Assembly (NCBI GenBank): GCA_025358575.1
Contig: JANYJA010000060.1
Location: 1-64,000, forward strand
Reading direction: 5' to 3'
Origin: Terriglobia bacterium
Lineage (GTDB): Bacteria > Acidobacteriota > Terriglobia > Bryobacterales > Bryobacteraceae
DNA: 64,000 nucleotides
Shown here one piece after another: positions 44,640 to 58,215 of this stretch (position 1 is the first letter of the stretch; the number at the start of each line of letters is the position of its first letter). Under the pieces are notes generated by a model. The model was not told where the DNA came from. It did no database searches and worked only from the letters and a program-made list of their open reading frames with translations. The translations under genes were made by a program, and so were the position numbers.

Positions 44640-46123
44640 CCGACCACTTACTAAGCATCGTATTGTGCACGCCTTTAGTGGGGCTGCTGGTTTTACTGGT
44701 GATTCCGTCGGAAAATCGCTCGCTGCTGCGCATCTGGGCCAATGTCGCGGCGTTTGCGGGATTTCTGGTTTCGTTGCCCTTGGTATTCCGGTTCAACTCG
44801 TCTGCTAGCGGGTTTCAATTTGTCGAACGCGCGGATTGGATTCCGTCGCTCGGCGTGCATTATGCGATCGGCATCGATGGCATCAGTTTGCTTTTGGTAA
44901 TGCTGTCCACGGTCATCGGATTAATCGCTGTGCTGTGCTCGTGGGTTTCCGTAGAGACGCGCGTAAAGGGTTATTACGCGATGTTCCTGCTCCTGCAGGT
45001 GGGCATAATCGGAGTTTTTGTTTCGCTCGACGCGTTTCTGTTTTATGTGTTCTGGGAGCTCGTTCTCATCCCCATGTACTTCATCATCGGGCTATGGGGC
45101 GGACCGCGGCGGCTGTACGCGGCAATCAAATTTTTCCTCTTCACGCTGGTAGGTTCGGTGCTGATGCTGCTCGGTTTGCTGGCTCTTTACTACCTGCATC
45201 TCCAGCAGTTCGGATATTATTCGTTCGAGATTTCTGAACTCATGAAACTCAACCTGCCGCTGGCGACGCAGCAGTGGATCTTCTGGGCGCTGTTCTTCGG
45301 CTTCGCCGTGAAGGTCCCCATGTTTCCCCTGCACACCTGGCTGCCCGATGCGCATGTGGAGGCACCCACGGGCGGCTCGGTGGTGCTGGCCAGCGTAATG
45401 CTGAAGATGGGAACGTACGGGTTCATGCGCTTCTCCCTGCCCCTGCTGCCACAAGCCTCGGCGGATCGCATGATCGTGCAGATCATCGCGGTGCTTTCGA
45501 TCATCGCGATTCTTTACGGCGCGCTGGTGAGCCTGGTGCAGCAGGATTGGAAGAAGCTAGTCGCGTATTCGTCAGTCAGCCACATGGGTTTCTGCACGCT
45601 CGGTATTTTCGCCTTGAATGCGAACGGGCTCGTCGGCAGCGTCATTCAACAGGTAAGTCACGGAATCACGACGGGGCTGCTGTTCCTGCTGGTCGGGATG
45701 GTTTACGAGCGGCGACATACGCGCGAAATCGGCAACTTCGGTGGCTTGGCGCAAGTAATGCCTAAGTTCGCGGTGGCATTCGCGATCGCGATGTTTGCAT
45801 CCGCCGGACTGCCGCTGCTCAGCGGCTTCGTCGGCGAGTTCACAATTCTGCAAGGGGCGTTTCAGGCGAACCGGACATGGGCGGTGTGGGCCGTGTTCGG
45901 TGTGGTGCTCGCCGCGGCATATCTGCTCTGGCTGTATCAGCGGACCATGCTCGGCAAAATCACTCACGATGAGAACCGCCTCTTGCGCGATCTCTCGTGG
46001 CGCGAAGGCGCGGTGCTTCTGCCGCTGATCGCGTGGACCTTCTGGATCGGGATTTATCCCAAGCCGTACTTCGATATTCTCGCCAAGCCCGTCGCCGAGA
46101 TTGTGGCGCGCACACATAAATAA
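44636..46123 (+). CDS. nuoM: NADH-quinone oxidoreductase subunit M
   Basis: 495 residues from ATG 44636, which overlaps the nuoL stop (ATGA); an in-frame start at 44438 would lie inside nuoL. It has antiporter-type helices with the key Glu in FYVFWELVLIPMYFIIG and Lys in KVPMFPLHTWLPDAHVEAPT. Proton-pumping subunit of the Complex I membrane arm. Confidence 0.95.
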   Translation: MTDHLLSIVLCTPLVGLLVLLVIPSENRSLLRIWANVAAFAGFLVSLPLVFRFNSSASGFQFVERADWIPSLGVHYAIGIDGISLLLVMLSTVIGLIAVLCSWVSVETRVKGYYAMFLLLQVGIIGVFVSLDAFLFYVFWELVLIPMYFIIGLWGGPRRLYAAIKFFLFTLVGSVLMLLGLLALYYLHLQQFGYYSFEISELMKLNLPLATQQWIFWALFFGFAVKVPMFPLHTWLPDAHVEAPTGGSVVLASVMLKMGTYGFMRFSLPLLPQASADRMIVQIIAVLSIIAILYGALVSLVQQDWKKLVAYSSVSHMGFCTLGIFALNANGLVGSVIQQVSHGITTGLLFLLVGMVYERRHTREIGNFGGLAQVMPKFAVAFAIAMFASAGLPLLSGFVGEFTILQGAFQANRTWAVWAVFGVVLAAAYLLWLYQRTMLGKITHDENRLLRDLSWREGAVLLPLIAWTFWIGIYPKPYFDILAKPVAEIVARTHK

Positions 46124-46124
46124 G

Positions 46125-47573
46125 ATGTCGTATTACAGCGCCACCGATCACTTCGTGCTGCTGCCAGCCATTCTGCTGGCGCTATTCGGATGCGCGGTTT
46201 TGTTGCTCGATTTTGTCTTCAGCGGCTTGCGCAGAGCTGCGCTACTGACGTTCACTCTGCTGGGGCTGGCGTTCTGCGGAGCGGCTTTGTGGCGGCAGCA
46301 GGCGTATCTGAATTCCGGCCTGGGCGAATTGACGGCATTTGGCGGAGCGCTAACTATCGACCGATTTGCGCTCTTTTTCAACTGGCTGTTTTTGGGCGCG
46401 TCAGCGCTGGTCGCGATTGTTTCGCTGGCATATTTGGATCGCAAGAAGACCGGGCCAAGCGAGTACTATGCGCTGATGCTCTTCGCGCAATGCGGCATGT
46501 TTTTCCTGGCCGCTGGCACGGATCTGGTGACTCTCTTCATCGGCTTGGAACTGATGGCGTTGAGCTTCTATGTGATGGTCGGGTTCCTGCGCCGCGAGAA
46601 ACGCTCCAACGAAGCGGCCATGAAGTACCTGTTGCTGGGCGCGTTTTCAAGCGGCATTTTGGCCTACGGATTCTCAATCTTGTATGGGATCTCAGGCTCC
46701 ACCCGCCTTAGCGACATCGCCACCGCCGTAGCCGCACGCGGCGCTCACGACCCCGTTCTGTTCCTCGCTTTAGCGACAACGGCGGCGGGTGCGCTGTTCA
46801 AGATATCCGCGGTCCCTTTTCACATGTGGGCGCCGGATGCCTATGAAGGCGCGCCGACCACGGTGACCGCGTATCTCGCAGTAGCTTCGAAAGCCGCGGC
46901 ATTCGCGCTGCTGTTGCGATTATTACTAGGGCCCCTCGAATCTGCCCGCGCGATCTGGTCGCCGATACTTGCCGTCGTCGCCGTCGCCACCATGACGCTG
47001 GGAAATCTCGCGGCAATCAGTCAGAACAATATCAAACGTCTGCTGGCCTACAGTTCAATCGCGCACGCCGGTTACATCCTGCTTGGGTTAGTCGCCGGCA
47101 ATGAGACAGGGATTCAAGGCGTATCGGTATATCTTCTGGTCTATACAGTCATGACCACGGGCGCGTTCTTCGTCGTTTTGACCATGAGCGGCGGCGAAGA
47201 CATCGCCGATCTCGGCGGACTCGCCAAACGCAAACCATGGCTCGCCATGCTGATGCTGCTATTTCTGCTGTCTCTCGCCGGCCTGCCGCCGACGGCTGGA
47301 TTCTGGGGCAAATACTACATCTTCCTCGCGCTCATCCAGACGGGGCATTACACCCTCGCCGTCATAGCCACCTTATATATCGCCGTCGCGCTCTACTATT
47401 ACTTCCGCATTGTCCGCTTCATGTTTGCCAGCGATGCGGAGAATCCCGCGCCTGAAACCAGTTTCGGCTTACGACTGGCCCTGGGAGTCACCGCCGCTCT
47501 TACGCTGGGAATCGGACTCTATCCGGAGCCGTTTCTGAAGATGGCCCAGAGCAGTTTAATTGGGACGCCATGA
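46125..47573 (+). CDS. nuoN: NADH-quinone oxidoreductase subunit N
   Basis: 482 residues from ATG 46125, right after the nuoM stop (TAAG ATG). Antiporter-like membrane subunit with conserved Glu in FIGLELMALSFYVMVGFL and Lys in FKISAVPFHMWAPDAYEGAP. Its stop overlaps the nuoH start (ATGA). Confidence 0.95.
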   Translation: MSYYSATDHFVLLPAILLALFGCAVLLLDFVFSGLRRAALLTFTLLGLAFCGAALWRQQAYLNSGLGELTAFGGALTIDRFALFFNWLFLGASALVAIVSLAYLDRKKTGPSEYYALMLFAQCGMFFLAAGTDLVTLFIGLELMALSFYVMVGFLRREKRSNEAAMKYLLLGAFSSGILAYGFSILYGISGSTRLSDIATAVAARGAHDPVLFLALATTAAGALFKISAVPFHMWAPDAYEGAPTTVTAYLAVASKAAAFALLLRLLLGPLESARAIWSPILAVVAVATMTLGNLAAISQNNIKRLLAYSSIAHAGYILLGLVAGNETGIQGVSVYLLVYTVMTTGAFFVVLTMSGGEDIADLGGLAKRKPWLAMLMLLFLLSLAGLPPTAGFWGKYYIFLALIQTGHYTLAVIATLYIAVALYYYFRIVRFMFASDAENPAPETSFGLRLALGVTAALTLGIGLYPEPFLKMAQSSLIGTP

Positions 47574-48745
47574 ACGCGGTCATTCAACACCCGCTGTTTA
47601 TCCCGGTGCTAACGACGCTGGTGGTCTGCGCTCTGTTTCCGTTGGTCGCGGGCTATCTCGTCCTCATTGAACGCAAAGTCCTGGCGGATTTCCAAGTCCG
47701 CCTTGGACCCATGCGCGTCGGCCCGCACGGCCTCTTGCAACCGCTTGCCGACGCGTTGAAACTCATCCTCAAGGAAGACATTATTCCCGAAGATTCGGAC
47801 CATCTGATCTTCTGGATAGCCCCGATCATCTCAACCTTCACCGCGCTCACCGCCTTCGCCGTCCTCCCCTTCAGCGCTCGCATTTTTGTAAGTGACGTGA
47901 ATGTCGGTATCCTGGTCATCTCGGCCGTCTCAGCAGTCGGGATATTAGGCATCATCCTAGGAGGATGGTCGTCAAACAGTCACTACTCGCTGCTCGGAAG
48001 CTTGCGCAGCGCCGCGCAGTTAGTTAGTTACGAAGTAGCTCTAACATTCGCCCTGCTCTCCGCGCTCATGGTCGCAGGCACGTTGAGCATGCAGGGGATC
48101 GTGCACGCGCAGCAGCAGCGCGGGGTATGGTTCGTCTTCGAAAACTTCGGCTTCATGATTGTGCCGTTCGTGGTGTTCCTGATCTCCGCGACCGCTGAAA
48201 CCAATCGCATTCCGTTCGACTTACCCGAAGCAGAATCGGAACTCACCGGCGGCTATCACACGGAATATAGCGGCGTCCGCTGGGGCTTCTTCATGCTGTC
48301 GGAGTACGCGAATTTATTTGTGGCGTCAGCCGTCGGCGTGACTCTCTTCTGGGGCGGATGGTTGCCGCCCTTCCCGAGTGTCGCTGCACTAGGATGGTTC
48401 TTCGACGCTCTATTCCCCGCCCTGATCTTCGCCGGTTCAGGCGCGAGCAGCTTAGTGCTCATCCCGAAACTGCCGTATCGCCCGCATCGAATCCTAATGG
48501 CGATAATCGCCGCCGCACTCGTTGCCTTCGGTGCCCTGTTCCTTGTCCCCGCGCTCACTACTTGGTTCGCACCGGTATTCTGGTTCTTATTCAAGATCGC
48601 GCTGGTAATTTATCTGATGATCTGGTTCCGCGGCACCTTCCCCCGCTTCCGCTACGACCAATTGATGAATATCGGATGGAAGTACATGATTCCGATCGGC
48701 ATGGGCGCCGTGATGGTGAACGCGGTGCTGGGGATGTTTCGCTAG
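47570..48745 (+). CDS. nuoH: NADH-quinone oxidoreductase subunit H
   Basis: 391 residues, eight TM helices; the subunit that forms much of the quinone-binding chamber. Seen: IERKVLADFQVRLGPMRVGP, LADALKLILKEDIIPEDSD, and the charged loop ETNRIPFDLPEAESELTGGY. The C-terminal FRGTFPRFRYDQLMNIGWKY is present. It follows nuoN by ATGA, although in most bacteria nuoH lies between nuoG and nuoI. Confidence 0.96.
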   Translation: MNAVIQHPLFIPVLTTLVVCALFPLVAGYLVLIERKVLADFQVRLGPMRVGPHGLLQPLADALKLILKEDIIPEDSDHLIFWIAPIISTFTALTAFAVLPFSARIFVSDVNVGILVISAVSAVGILGIILGGWSSNSHYSLLGSLRSAAQLVSYEVALTFALLSALMVAGTLSMQGIVHAQQQRGVWFVFENFGFMIVPFVVFLISATAETNRIPFDLPEAESELTGGYHTEYSGVRWGFFMLSEYANLFVASAVGVTLFWGGWLPPFPSVAALGWFFDALFPALIFAGSGASSLVLIPKLPYRPHRILMAIIAAALVAFGALFLVPALTTWFAPVFWFLFKIALVIYLMIWFRGTFPRFRYDQLMNIGWKYMIPIGMGAVMVNAVLGMFR

Positions 48746-48758
48746 CTGCCAATTTTCC

Positions 48759-48787
48759 TTGACTTGCGTTGTATAAGAGCGTACAGT
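48759..48787 (+). promoter_or_regulatory. Sigma70-type promoter for the large secreted protein gene
   Basis: TTGACT (48759-48764), 17-bp spacer, TACAGT (48782-48787), about 45 bp before the ATG at 48833, which has GGAG 8 bp upstream. It sits in the 87-bp gap after nuoH, so the next gene probably has its own promoter. Confidence 0.45.
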
Positions 48788-48840
48788 CGGGTCTTACCTG
48801 GACATTGCGGGCGTCGTACTGGAGAAAACGTAATGGCTCG

Positions 48841-48865
48841 TCTCTCTCTCTCTCTCTCTCTCTCT
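48841..48865 (+). repeat. (TC)12 microsatellite inside the signal-peptide codons
   Basis: Twenty-five bases of pure alternating T and C, starting 8 bp after the ATG at 48833. In the frame of the long downstream gene it encodes alternating Leu-Ser. Its present length leaves ATG 48833 out of frame with that gene; one more TC unit or two fewer would restore it. Such dinucleotide tracts in 5' coding sequence are classic slippage sites. Confidence 0.85.
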
Positions 48866-48872
48866 GCTTCTG

Positions 48873-51017
48873 ATGGCTTCGTTCGCGTCCGGACAGATCA
48901 CTCCAACTAGCGATCCCATAGCCGAATCTGCCGCGCCCTACGGCGGACCGCTCCTTTCGCCAGGCTTGATCTCGTCGGGATTGCTCGCGCCCGGCACCCC
49001 GCCGCCCCCCGCCGCAACGGTCTGCGCTGCAGGATCGCCATGCGTTCTTACCGGTCAGTACAACCGCTACCGCTCAAGCGTAAATTTGGCAGAGACGACA
49101 CTCGGCGGAATGACGGATTTTACCTACTTCGCACCACTAAACTTTTTTAAGCTCGACGCCGCGGATATGCCAAGCGGGCAAACTTATAACCCCGTGATGG
49201 CTCAGCCCCTCTACCTGACCGGTGTGACCATCCTGAGCGTTGTTTATAACGTCCTACTTGTGGCCACCTTGAACGATACCGTATACGCATTCGACGCCGA
49301 TACAGGAACAAGATTGTGGAAGCGCACTGGGAGCACAGCTCTGTATCAAAACTGCGGAGGGTTGACTCCACAACCCTTCACGAAAATAGACTCTTTGGGA
49401 AAACCGGGGGTGTTAACGCTGCCTTATTACGGCATTGTTTCAACGCCAGTTGTCGATATTGTTCCAACGACTCCAGTGATGTATGTTGTATCGGCGTGTG
49501 CGACAGGCCCCACCGCGACAACATATTCGTGGTACATGAACGCTATTGACGTAACAACGGGTAATGATATGACTGCTCTTCCTGTTCCGATCGGCGCCTC
49601 TACTTTTTTTACACCTAGCTACCAGATCCAACGACCGTCGCTGCTTTTAAATCACGTGAACGATGGAGGCGGGCACATCAGCACATACGTATATGCCGGG
49701 TTCGGAACCGGCGTTGCCGAGTTGGCTGGGGGCTTATACACTTATCACGGCGCGGTATTTGGATATTCCGTAGTCTACTCGCCGTTTTCGATTACCGCCT
49801 TGACCGGCGGGCCATTCACTACCTCCAGTTCTACGCTCACAACGTCGATATTCCCCGCGAATGCAAGTCCGCCTTCATGTACGGGCGCTCATTGTTACTA
49901 CGGTGACAACTGGATCGGCAATGGGGGCGGTCTCTGGCAGTCCGGAAAAGGGTTGGCCGCAGACGGCTCCGCTAATGTATTTTTCGGCTCGGGAAATGGA
50001 CCATTTGATTGCAACTCGACGGGTGTAGGACAGACCTCCTGTACGGACGCAACCAACGTTTTGAGTTGGGGCCAGTCAGTAGTAAAGCTGCCCGCGCCGA
50101 CCAGTAACGCGCTCGGCTCTCCAAGTGATTTTTTCACCCCAAACAGGTACACTTTCCGAAACGAGTCCGGTTCAACAAAAGCAGCTTACCAATTCGAAGA
50201 GCTCAACCGCTACGATCTGGATTTTGGTACACCCGGGGTAGTGCTGTTCCAAAAGGTGATTAGTGGGACGCAAACCAATGTCTACGCCATCACGGCAGAC
50301 AAGACAGGATTTGTTTACTCACTTCCGGCAAACAACGGCTTCGGCTTGGGTCAGTTCCGAGCGGGGGATGTCGGCGTCACCTCGGGCACATCGCAAACCC
50401 AACTCCCTTTTCAGGCGACCGACTATCCGCCCCCGATCGGCAGCACTACGGTCTGCCCGAGCAGGCTTGACAGTCTTCATTTTAACGACATTCCGTCCGA
50501 CCAAATCAACGAATTGGCATTTTGGAACGATCTCTTGTTTGTTTGGCCATGGAATGAGACCGCCCGCATTTTCCAGGGGACCCTGTCCAACGCCGGATCA
50601 ACCTATACGTACAGCTTCGGAACCACTCCCGCATTTCCTACCACCGGAACTTTTGGTTCGACTGCTGGCTACCCAGGCGGGATAATGGCAATTGCGGCTA
50701 ACGCGGGCAGGAGCGCTACGTTATGGACCGCGTTGACGCCGTCGGGCTCCAACGACGAAACGCTGCACTTCAATGGAAAGCTTTTTGCCTACACTGTTCA
50801 AACGAGCCCGGTAGGCCTTACCTACAAGTGGGATAGCAGTGTGGCAGCTAACGCCGCGTGCAGAGCGCCCCCGGTTTCGGTAAGCACCTGGAAGGTTTCG
50901 CCGTTTGCCGAGCCTACCCTGGCAAACGGTAAGGTTTATTTGCCAGTGTTCAACGCTGCGTCTGGTTCTTCCACCGTTAGCGGAATTCTTGTTTCGGTAC
51001 CTGCACCCACTAATTAA
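48873..51017 (+). CDS. Large secreted PQQ-like beta-propeller protein, probably phase-variable
   Basis: 714 residues from ATG 48873. The better start is ATG 48833 (GGAG 8 bp upstream, signal peptide MARLSLSLSLSLLLMASFA when in frame), but the (TC)12 tract now puts it out of frame. ATG 48873 has no ribosome binding site and lacks most of the signal. The body is beta-rich with PQQ-type propeller strands (LLVATLNDTVYAFDADTGTR, NVYAITADKTGFVYSLPAN) and Cys pairs (CAAGSPC, CTGAHC), so it is extracellular. It is followed by a GloVer-repeat secreted protein. Presumed surface or secreted; ligand unknown. Confidence 0.8.
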   Translation: MASFASGQITPTSDPIAESAAPYGGPLLSPGLISSGLLAPGTPPPPAATVCAAGSPCVLTGQYNRYRSSVNLAETTLGGMTDFTYFAPLNFFKLDAADMPSGQTYNPVMAQPLYLTGVTILSVVYNVLLVATLNDTVYAFDADTGTRLWKRTGSTALYQNCGGLTPQPFTKIDSLGKPGVLTLPYYGIVSTPVVDIVPTTPVMYVVSACATGPTATTYSWYMNAIDVTTGNDMTALPVPIGASTFFTPSYQIQRPSLLLNHVNDGGGHISTYVYAGFGTGVAELAGGLYTYHGAVFGYSVVYSPFSITALTGGPFTTSSSTLTTSIFPANASPPSCTGAHCYYGDNWIGNGGGLWQSGKGLAADGSANVFFGSGNGPFDCNSTGVGQTSCTDATNVLSWGQSVVKLPAPTSNALGSPSDFFTPNRYTFRNESGSTKAAYQFEELNRYDLDFGTPGVVLFQKVISGTQTNVYAITADKTGFVYSLPANNGFGLGQFRAGDVGVTSGTSQTQLPFQATDYPPPIGSTTVCPSRLDSLHFNDIPSDQINELAFWNDLLFVWPWNETARIFQGTLSNAGSTYTYSFGTTPAFPTTGTFGSTAGYPGGIMAIAANAGRSATLWTALTPSGSNDETLHFNGKLFAYTVQTSPVGLTYKWDSSVAANAACRAPPVSVSTWKVSPFAEPTLANGKVYLPVFNAASGSSTVSGILVSVPAPTN

Positions 51018-51055
51018 CACAAGTCTACCTGTTATCAACTTTAAAGGGGCTATTT

Positions 51056-52417
51056 ATGAATATGATCCGTTCTGCTCTAAAAGTTTGCATCCCGATATTG
51101 CTACTTGCCTCAGGTGCTGCCTTCGCCCAGGAAGCCGCAACCACGCCGACTTTTAAGCTCTTGTACACGGCACCCCAGACTTTTCTGGCGGCGGAGCCAA
51201 TTACTCTGGTTGAAACCAGTGTGGGCACGTTTAACGGGCTCTCTATCGCCCAGAACAATGCTTTCGGCGCCTCCATATTCTCGATGGATTATTTTGGTAA
51301 TGTGCAGAACGTCTACACGGCTCCGCCTTTCTTTTATATCGCGGCATTCGTTCAGGCATTGGACGGAAGGTTTTATGGGCCTGGCTGGTATATGCAGAGT
51401 TCTTTGAACTATCAATATATTTCTGTAGATCTGACTGGTAGCGCTCAAAGTTACAAAACTGCTCCGTGGATACCAGGTTCGTGGTCTCTTACTTCTCCAG
51501 CGGGTCTTATCTATAACTTTGTGAGCGCCTCGGTTGGTGGGGCATTTGTCTTCGCGCAGATTGGTCTCCACGGTGTGATCACCCCGTTGCACCAATTCAG
51601 CGGAAGTGACGGGTTTCCATATGGTGGCACTAACCTCGTGCAAGGCCAAGATGGCAACATTTACAGCATTGCTTTTAAGAGTTTGTCTGGAATCAGCACC
51701 GGGTGGCTGTACCGGATGACTCCCCAGGGGCAGTACACAAAGGTGGTAAGTCTTCCAGTCGCTGGCGCCGGCGGATTAGCCGCTCCGATCGTCGCCGCAA
51801 GTGATGGAAATATTTATGGGGCGTTTCCGCGCGGCGGGGCCACGCAAACAGGCATGATTTACAAGGTCGCTGCCGACGGTACCTATCAAAAGCTCCTTGA
51901 TTTCCCGGCGACCGGCATGACTCAGCCGGCTTTCTTGGTGGAGGGCAGCGACGGCAATCTGTATGGATCGACCGACGGCGGTCCATCCTACTTGTTCCAG
52001 GTTAACCTAAAGACACTCAAGCTGACACGGCTTCATAAGTTTCAACCTAATGAGGGGCTCTGCAGTTGCTCGCTGGTGCAAGGTATGGACGGCAAACTCT
52101 ATGGCGCTTCTCCGCTCGGCGGCCTCTATGGCCTGGGGACGATTTTCTCGCTAGATATCGGTCTACCCAAACCAAAGCCGTTCGTCAGCTCGTTCTCGCC
52201 CACAACCGGCGCAACCGGCCAGCCCATTCTGCTCTGGGGACGAAATCTGCTCGGCGCCAGCTCGGTCTCATTCAACGGCGTCGCGGCCGCAACCATCACG
52301 GTGAATTCCACCCAAGCCGTCTACGTCGATGTGCCCTCCGGCGCGACGTCCGGCCCGATCACCATCACAACCCCCAACGGCACTTTCACCACCACGACCA
52401 GTTTTCAGGTGCCTTAG
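51056..52417 (+). CDS. Secreted GloVer-repeat protein with C-terminal IPT/TIG domain
   Basis: 453 residues. AAAGGGG lies 7 bp before ATG 51056, which begins a signal peptide (IRSALKVCIPILLLASGAAF). The middle holds tandem beta repeats of the choice-of-anchor GloVer type: LVQGQDGNIYSIAF, IVAASDGNIYGAFPRGGA, LVEGSDGNLYGSTDGG and LVQGMDGKLYGASPLGGLYG, usually with LYRMTPQGQYTKV-like partners. The last 90 residues form an IPT/TIG-like Ig fold (SFSPTTGATGQPILLWGRNL). Presumed extracellular; function unknown. Ends in a hairpin. Confidence 0.88.
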   Translation: MNMIRSALKVCIPILLLASGAAFAQEAATTPTFKLLYTAPQTFLAAEPITLVETSVGTFNGLSIAQNNAFGASIFSMDYFGNVQNVYTAPPFFYIAAFVQALDGRFYGPGWYMQSSLNYQYISVDLTGSAQSYKTAPWIPGSWSLTSPAGLIYNFVSASVGGAFVFAQIGLHGVITPLHQFSGSDGFPYGGTNLVQGQDGNIYSIAFKSLSGISTGWLYRMTPQGQYTKVVSLPVAGAGGLAAPIVAASDGNIYGAFPRGGATQTGMIYKVAADGTYQKLLDFPATGMTQPAFLVEGSDGNLYGSTDGGPSYLFQVNLKTLKLTRLHKFQPNEGLCSCSLVQGMDGKLYGASPLGGLYGLGTIFSLDIGLPKPKPFVSSFSPTTGATGQPILLWGRNLLGASSVSFNGVAAATITVNSTQAVYVDVPSGATSGPITITTPNGTFTTTTSFQVP

Positions 52418-52444
52418 CCAGCCGCAGCGGAAGCGCTACGTTGT

Positions 52445-52475
52445 GGGACGCCGATTCGGACCGCGACGGCGTCCC
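52445..52475 (+). terminator. Hairpin terminator
   Basis: GGGACGCCG and CGGCGTCCC form a perfect 9-bp stem with a 13-base loop, 28 bp after the GloVer gene stop. The bases after it are only moderately T-rich. Confidence 0.6.
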
Positions 52476-53717
52476 GTCTGACTTATTGATAAGATAGCCA
52501 CTCAATGCGGCAAAAGTTTTACGGCTGGTGGGTGACGTTCGCGGTGTTCTGCACCTTCGGCATTGCGGTAGGAATTCCCTACTACAACATGCCGTTCTTC
52601 TTCGACTATTACAAGAACACGTTCCACTGGCCCATCCACAACATCACGCTCGGTTTTCCAATTGCCGCGCTGCTCACTCTGTGGGTCGGCCCGGTGCTGG
52701 TGCCGCGGTTTAGCCCGCGCAAACTGATTGTTGCCGGAACCACGCTCACATTTTTCGCGTTTCTGGGCTTCGGTTCCATGAATGGGAACCTGTGGCTTTA
52801 CTACGCCTTCTGGTTCCTGTACACCATGGGCTACATTCTGTCCGGTCCCATCCCCCACCAGATCGTCATCTCGCAGTGGTTCCGGCGCAACCGCGGCACC
52901 GCGATGGGTATCGCCTACGTCGGCGTCGGCGTATTCGGGAGCATCGGGTCTTACATCGTAAAACCGCTCACCGAGAATCTGGGCTTTCGCAATGCGCTCA
53001 TGATTCTGGGATCCCTGATGTTCCTTGCCTGGCCCCTGGCGCTCTTCGTCATTCGCGATAAGCCCGCCGATGTCGGTCAGTTTCCGGATGGCGACGCCCA
53101 AGCCAACGCCGATTCCGGTGTCGCGCCGCGCAGCTTCGCCTATCTCTTGAGTAAGTGGCAGTTCTGGATGTTACTTGTCGGGAGCTTCTGTTCGATAGGT
53201 GCCATCGGAGCCATCAATCAGCACATGAAGCTGGTGTTCCGCGATGCCGGTTTCACCGATCAATCCATCCTAAATTCGGTGTGGCGAATCGCTTCCATTC
53301 TGATTCTTGTGTCGAGTATTGCAGGCCGGCTTTTGATCGGGCGCCTCGCGGATAAATTCCCCATGAAATATGTGATGACCGCGACTTACTTCGTTGTCGC
53401 CGCCACCATTCCGCTGCTCTTGATGGTCGCGCCGCCAGCCACTCCGTACGTGTTCGCGGTGATCTTCGGTTTCGCCATGGGCGCCGACTACATGCTCATT
53501 CCGTTGATGGCTGCTAAGCAGTTCGGCGTGAACTCGCTGGCGCGCGCCATGGCCGTGATTCTGCCCATCAACACCATCGGGCAGACCTGGGTGCCTGAGG
53601 GCGTTTCCGCTTTGCGCGAGCACTTCGGCAGCTATTCGGTCGCGATGGGGGCCGTGTTGACCGTCGCGATGGTGGGCGCGGTAGCCATCGCCCTGCTGCC
53701 GCGGCACGGATTGGACG

Positions 53718-57617
<3,900 letters not shown>

Positions 57618-58215
57618 AACTCTCCTGAAGTGTGTGTGATGCGGCTAGCGGCGCAACGAGTGTAAATGCAAGTTTAACATGCCGGAATCACCGTATAAAT
57701 CAAGGCGTTTCCCGCAACGGTACAAGTCATTACCTAGCCGTGAGGATACCCGAATCGACGCGAACACCTGCTTCGGCTGGCCATCGGTATGCTTTCGAGG
57801 ATAGCGGGCGCGGTCCAACTCAACTCGAAGTGAGCTCAACGCTGCAGGTCAATGCGGATGGCACGGGCGCCGCGAGCTGAACAGCAGGAGGCGGGCGCCC
57901 AGGCACAATTCCAGGCTCAAGCTGCCCGTCCTTTAACCATGCAGGAAACCGTATTGCTCAGTGCCTTTCAAATCCCGGAGGACGGTCTTCGAAGAGCACG
58001 TCACGGATCGCGCCGAAAAGCAAGGCGGGTTCCGCCCATTTAGCCGCGACGGGAAAGTTAATCGAACCTCGTCTCGCCGTATCGCTATCTCACGACGCCG
58101 ATTTTTTCAGAGACCACAGCGCCATCCGCGGCTTTCGTGTGCAATTTCGTCATCATCGCTGGTTCATAGCGAGTTTATTGAATGCGGACCACTAGCAAAC
58201 TAACCACCGCTCCCT
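57618..58215. other. About 600 bp without a convincing gene
   Basis: Between metK and the DUF1326 gene. Short open frames exist on both strands (for example 57632-57880 plus), ending in plausible coding-like words (TQLEVSSTLQVNADGTG), but none has a ribosome binding site or recognisable family. It may contain a decayed gene and the metK promoter. No tRNA or riboswitch fold was recognised. Confidence 0.5.

Noticed and set aside
57618-57720. SAM or SAH riboswitch upstream of metK
   Set aside because: I could not find the conserved core or stems of known SAM/SAH riboswitch classes on the minus strand; a covariance-model search would settle it.
57632-58203. Small genes between metK and the DUF1326 gene
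   Set aside because: No ribosome binding sites, no family features, and coding-like words change frame.
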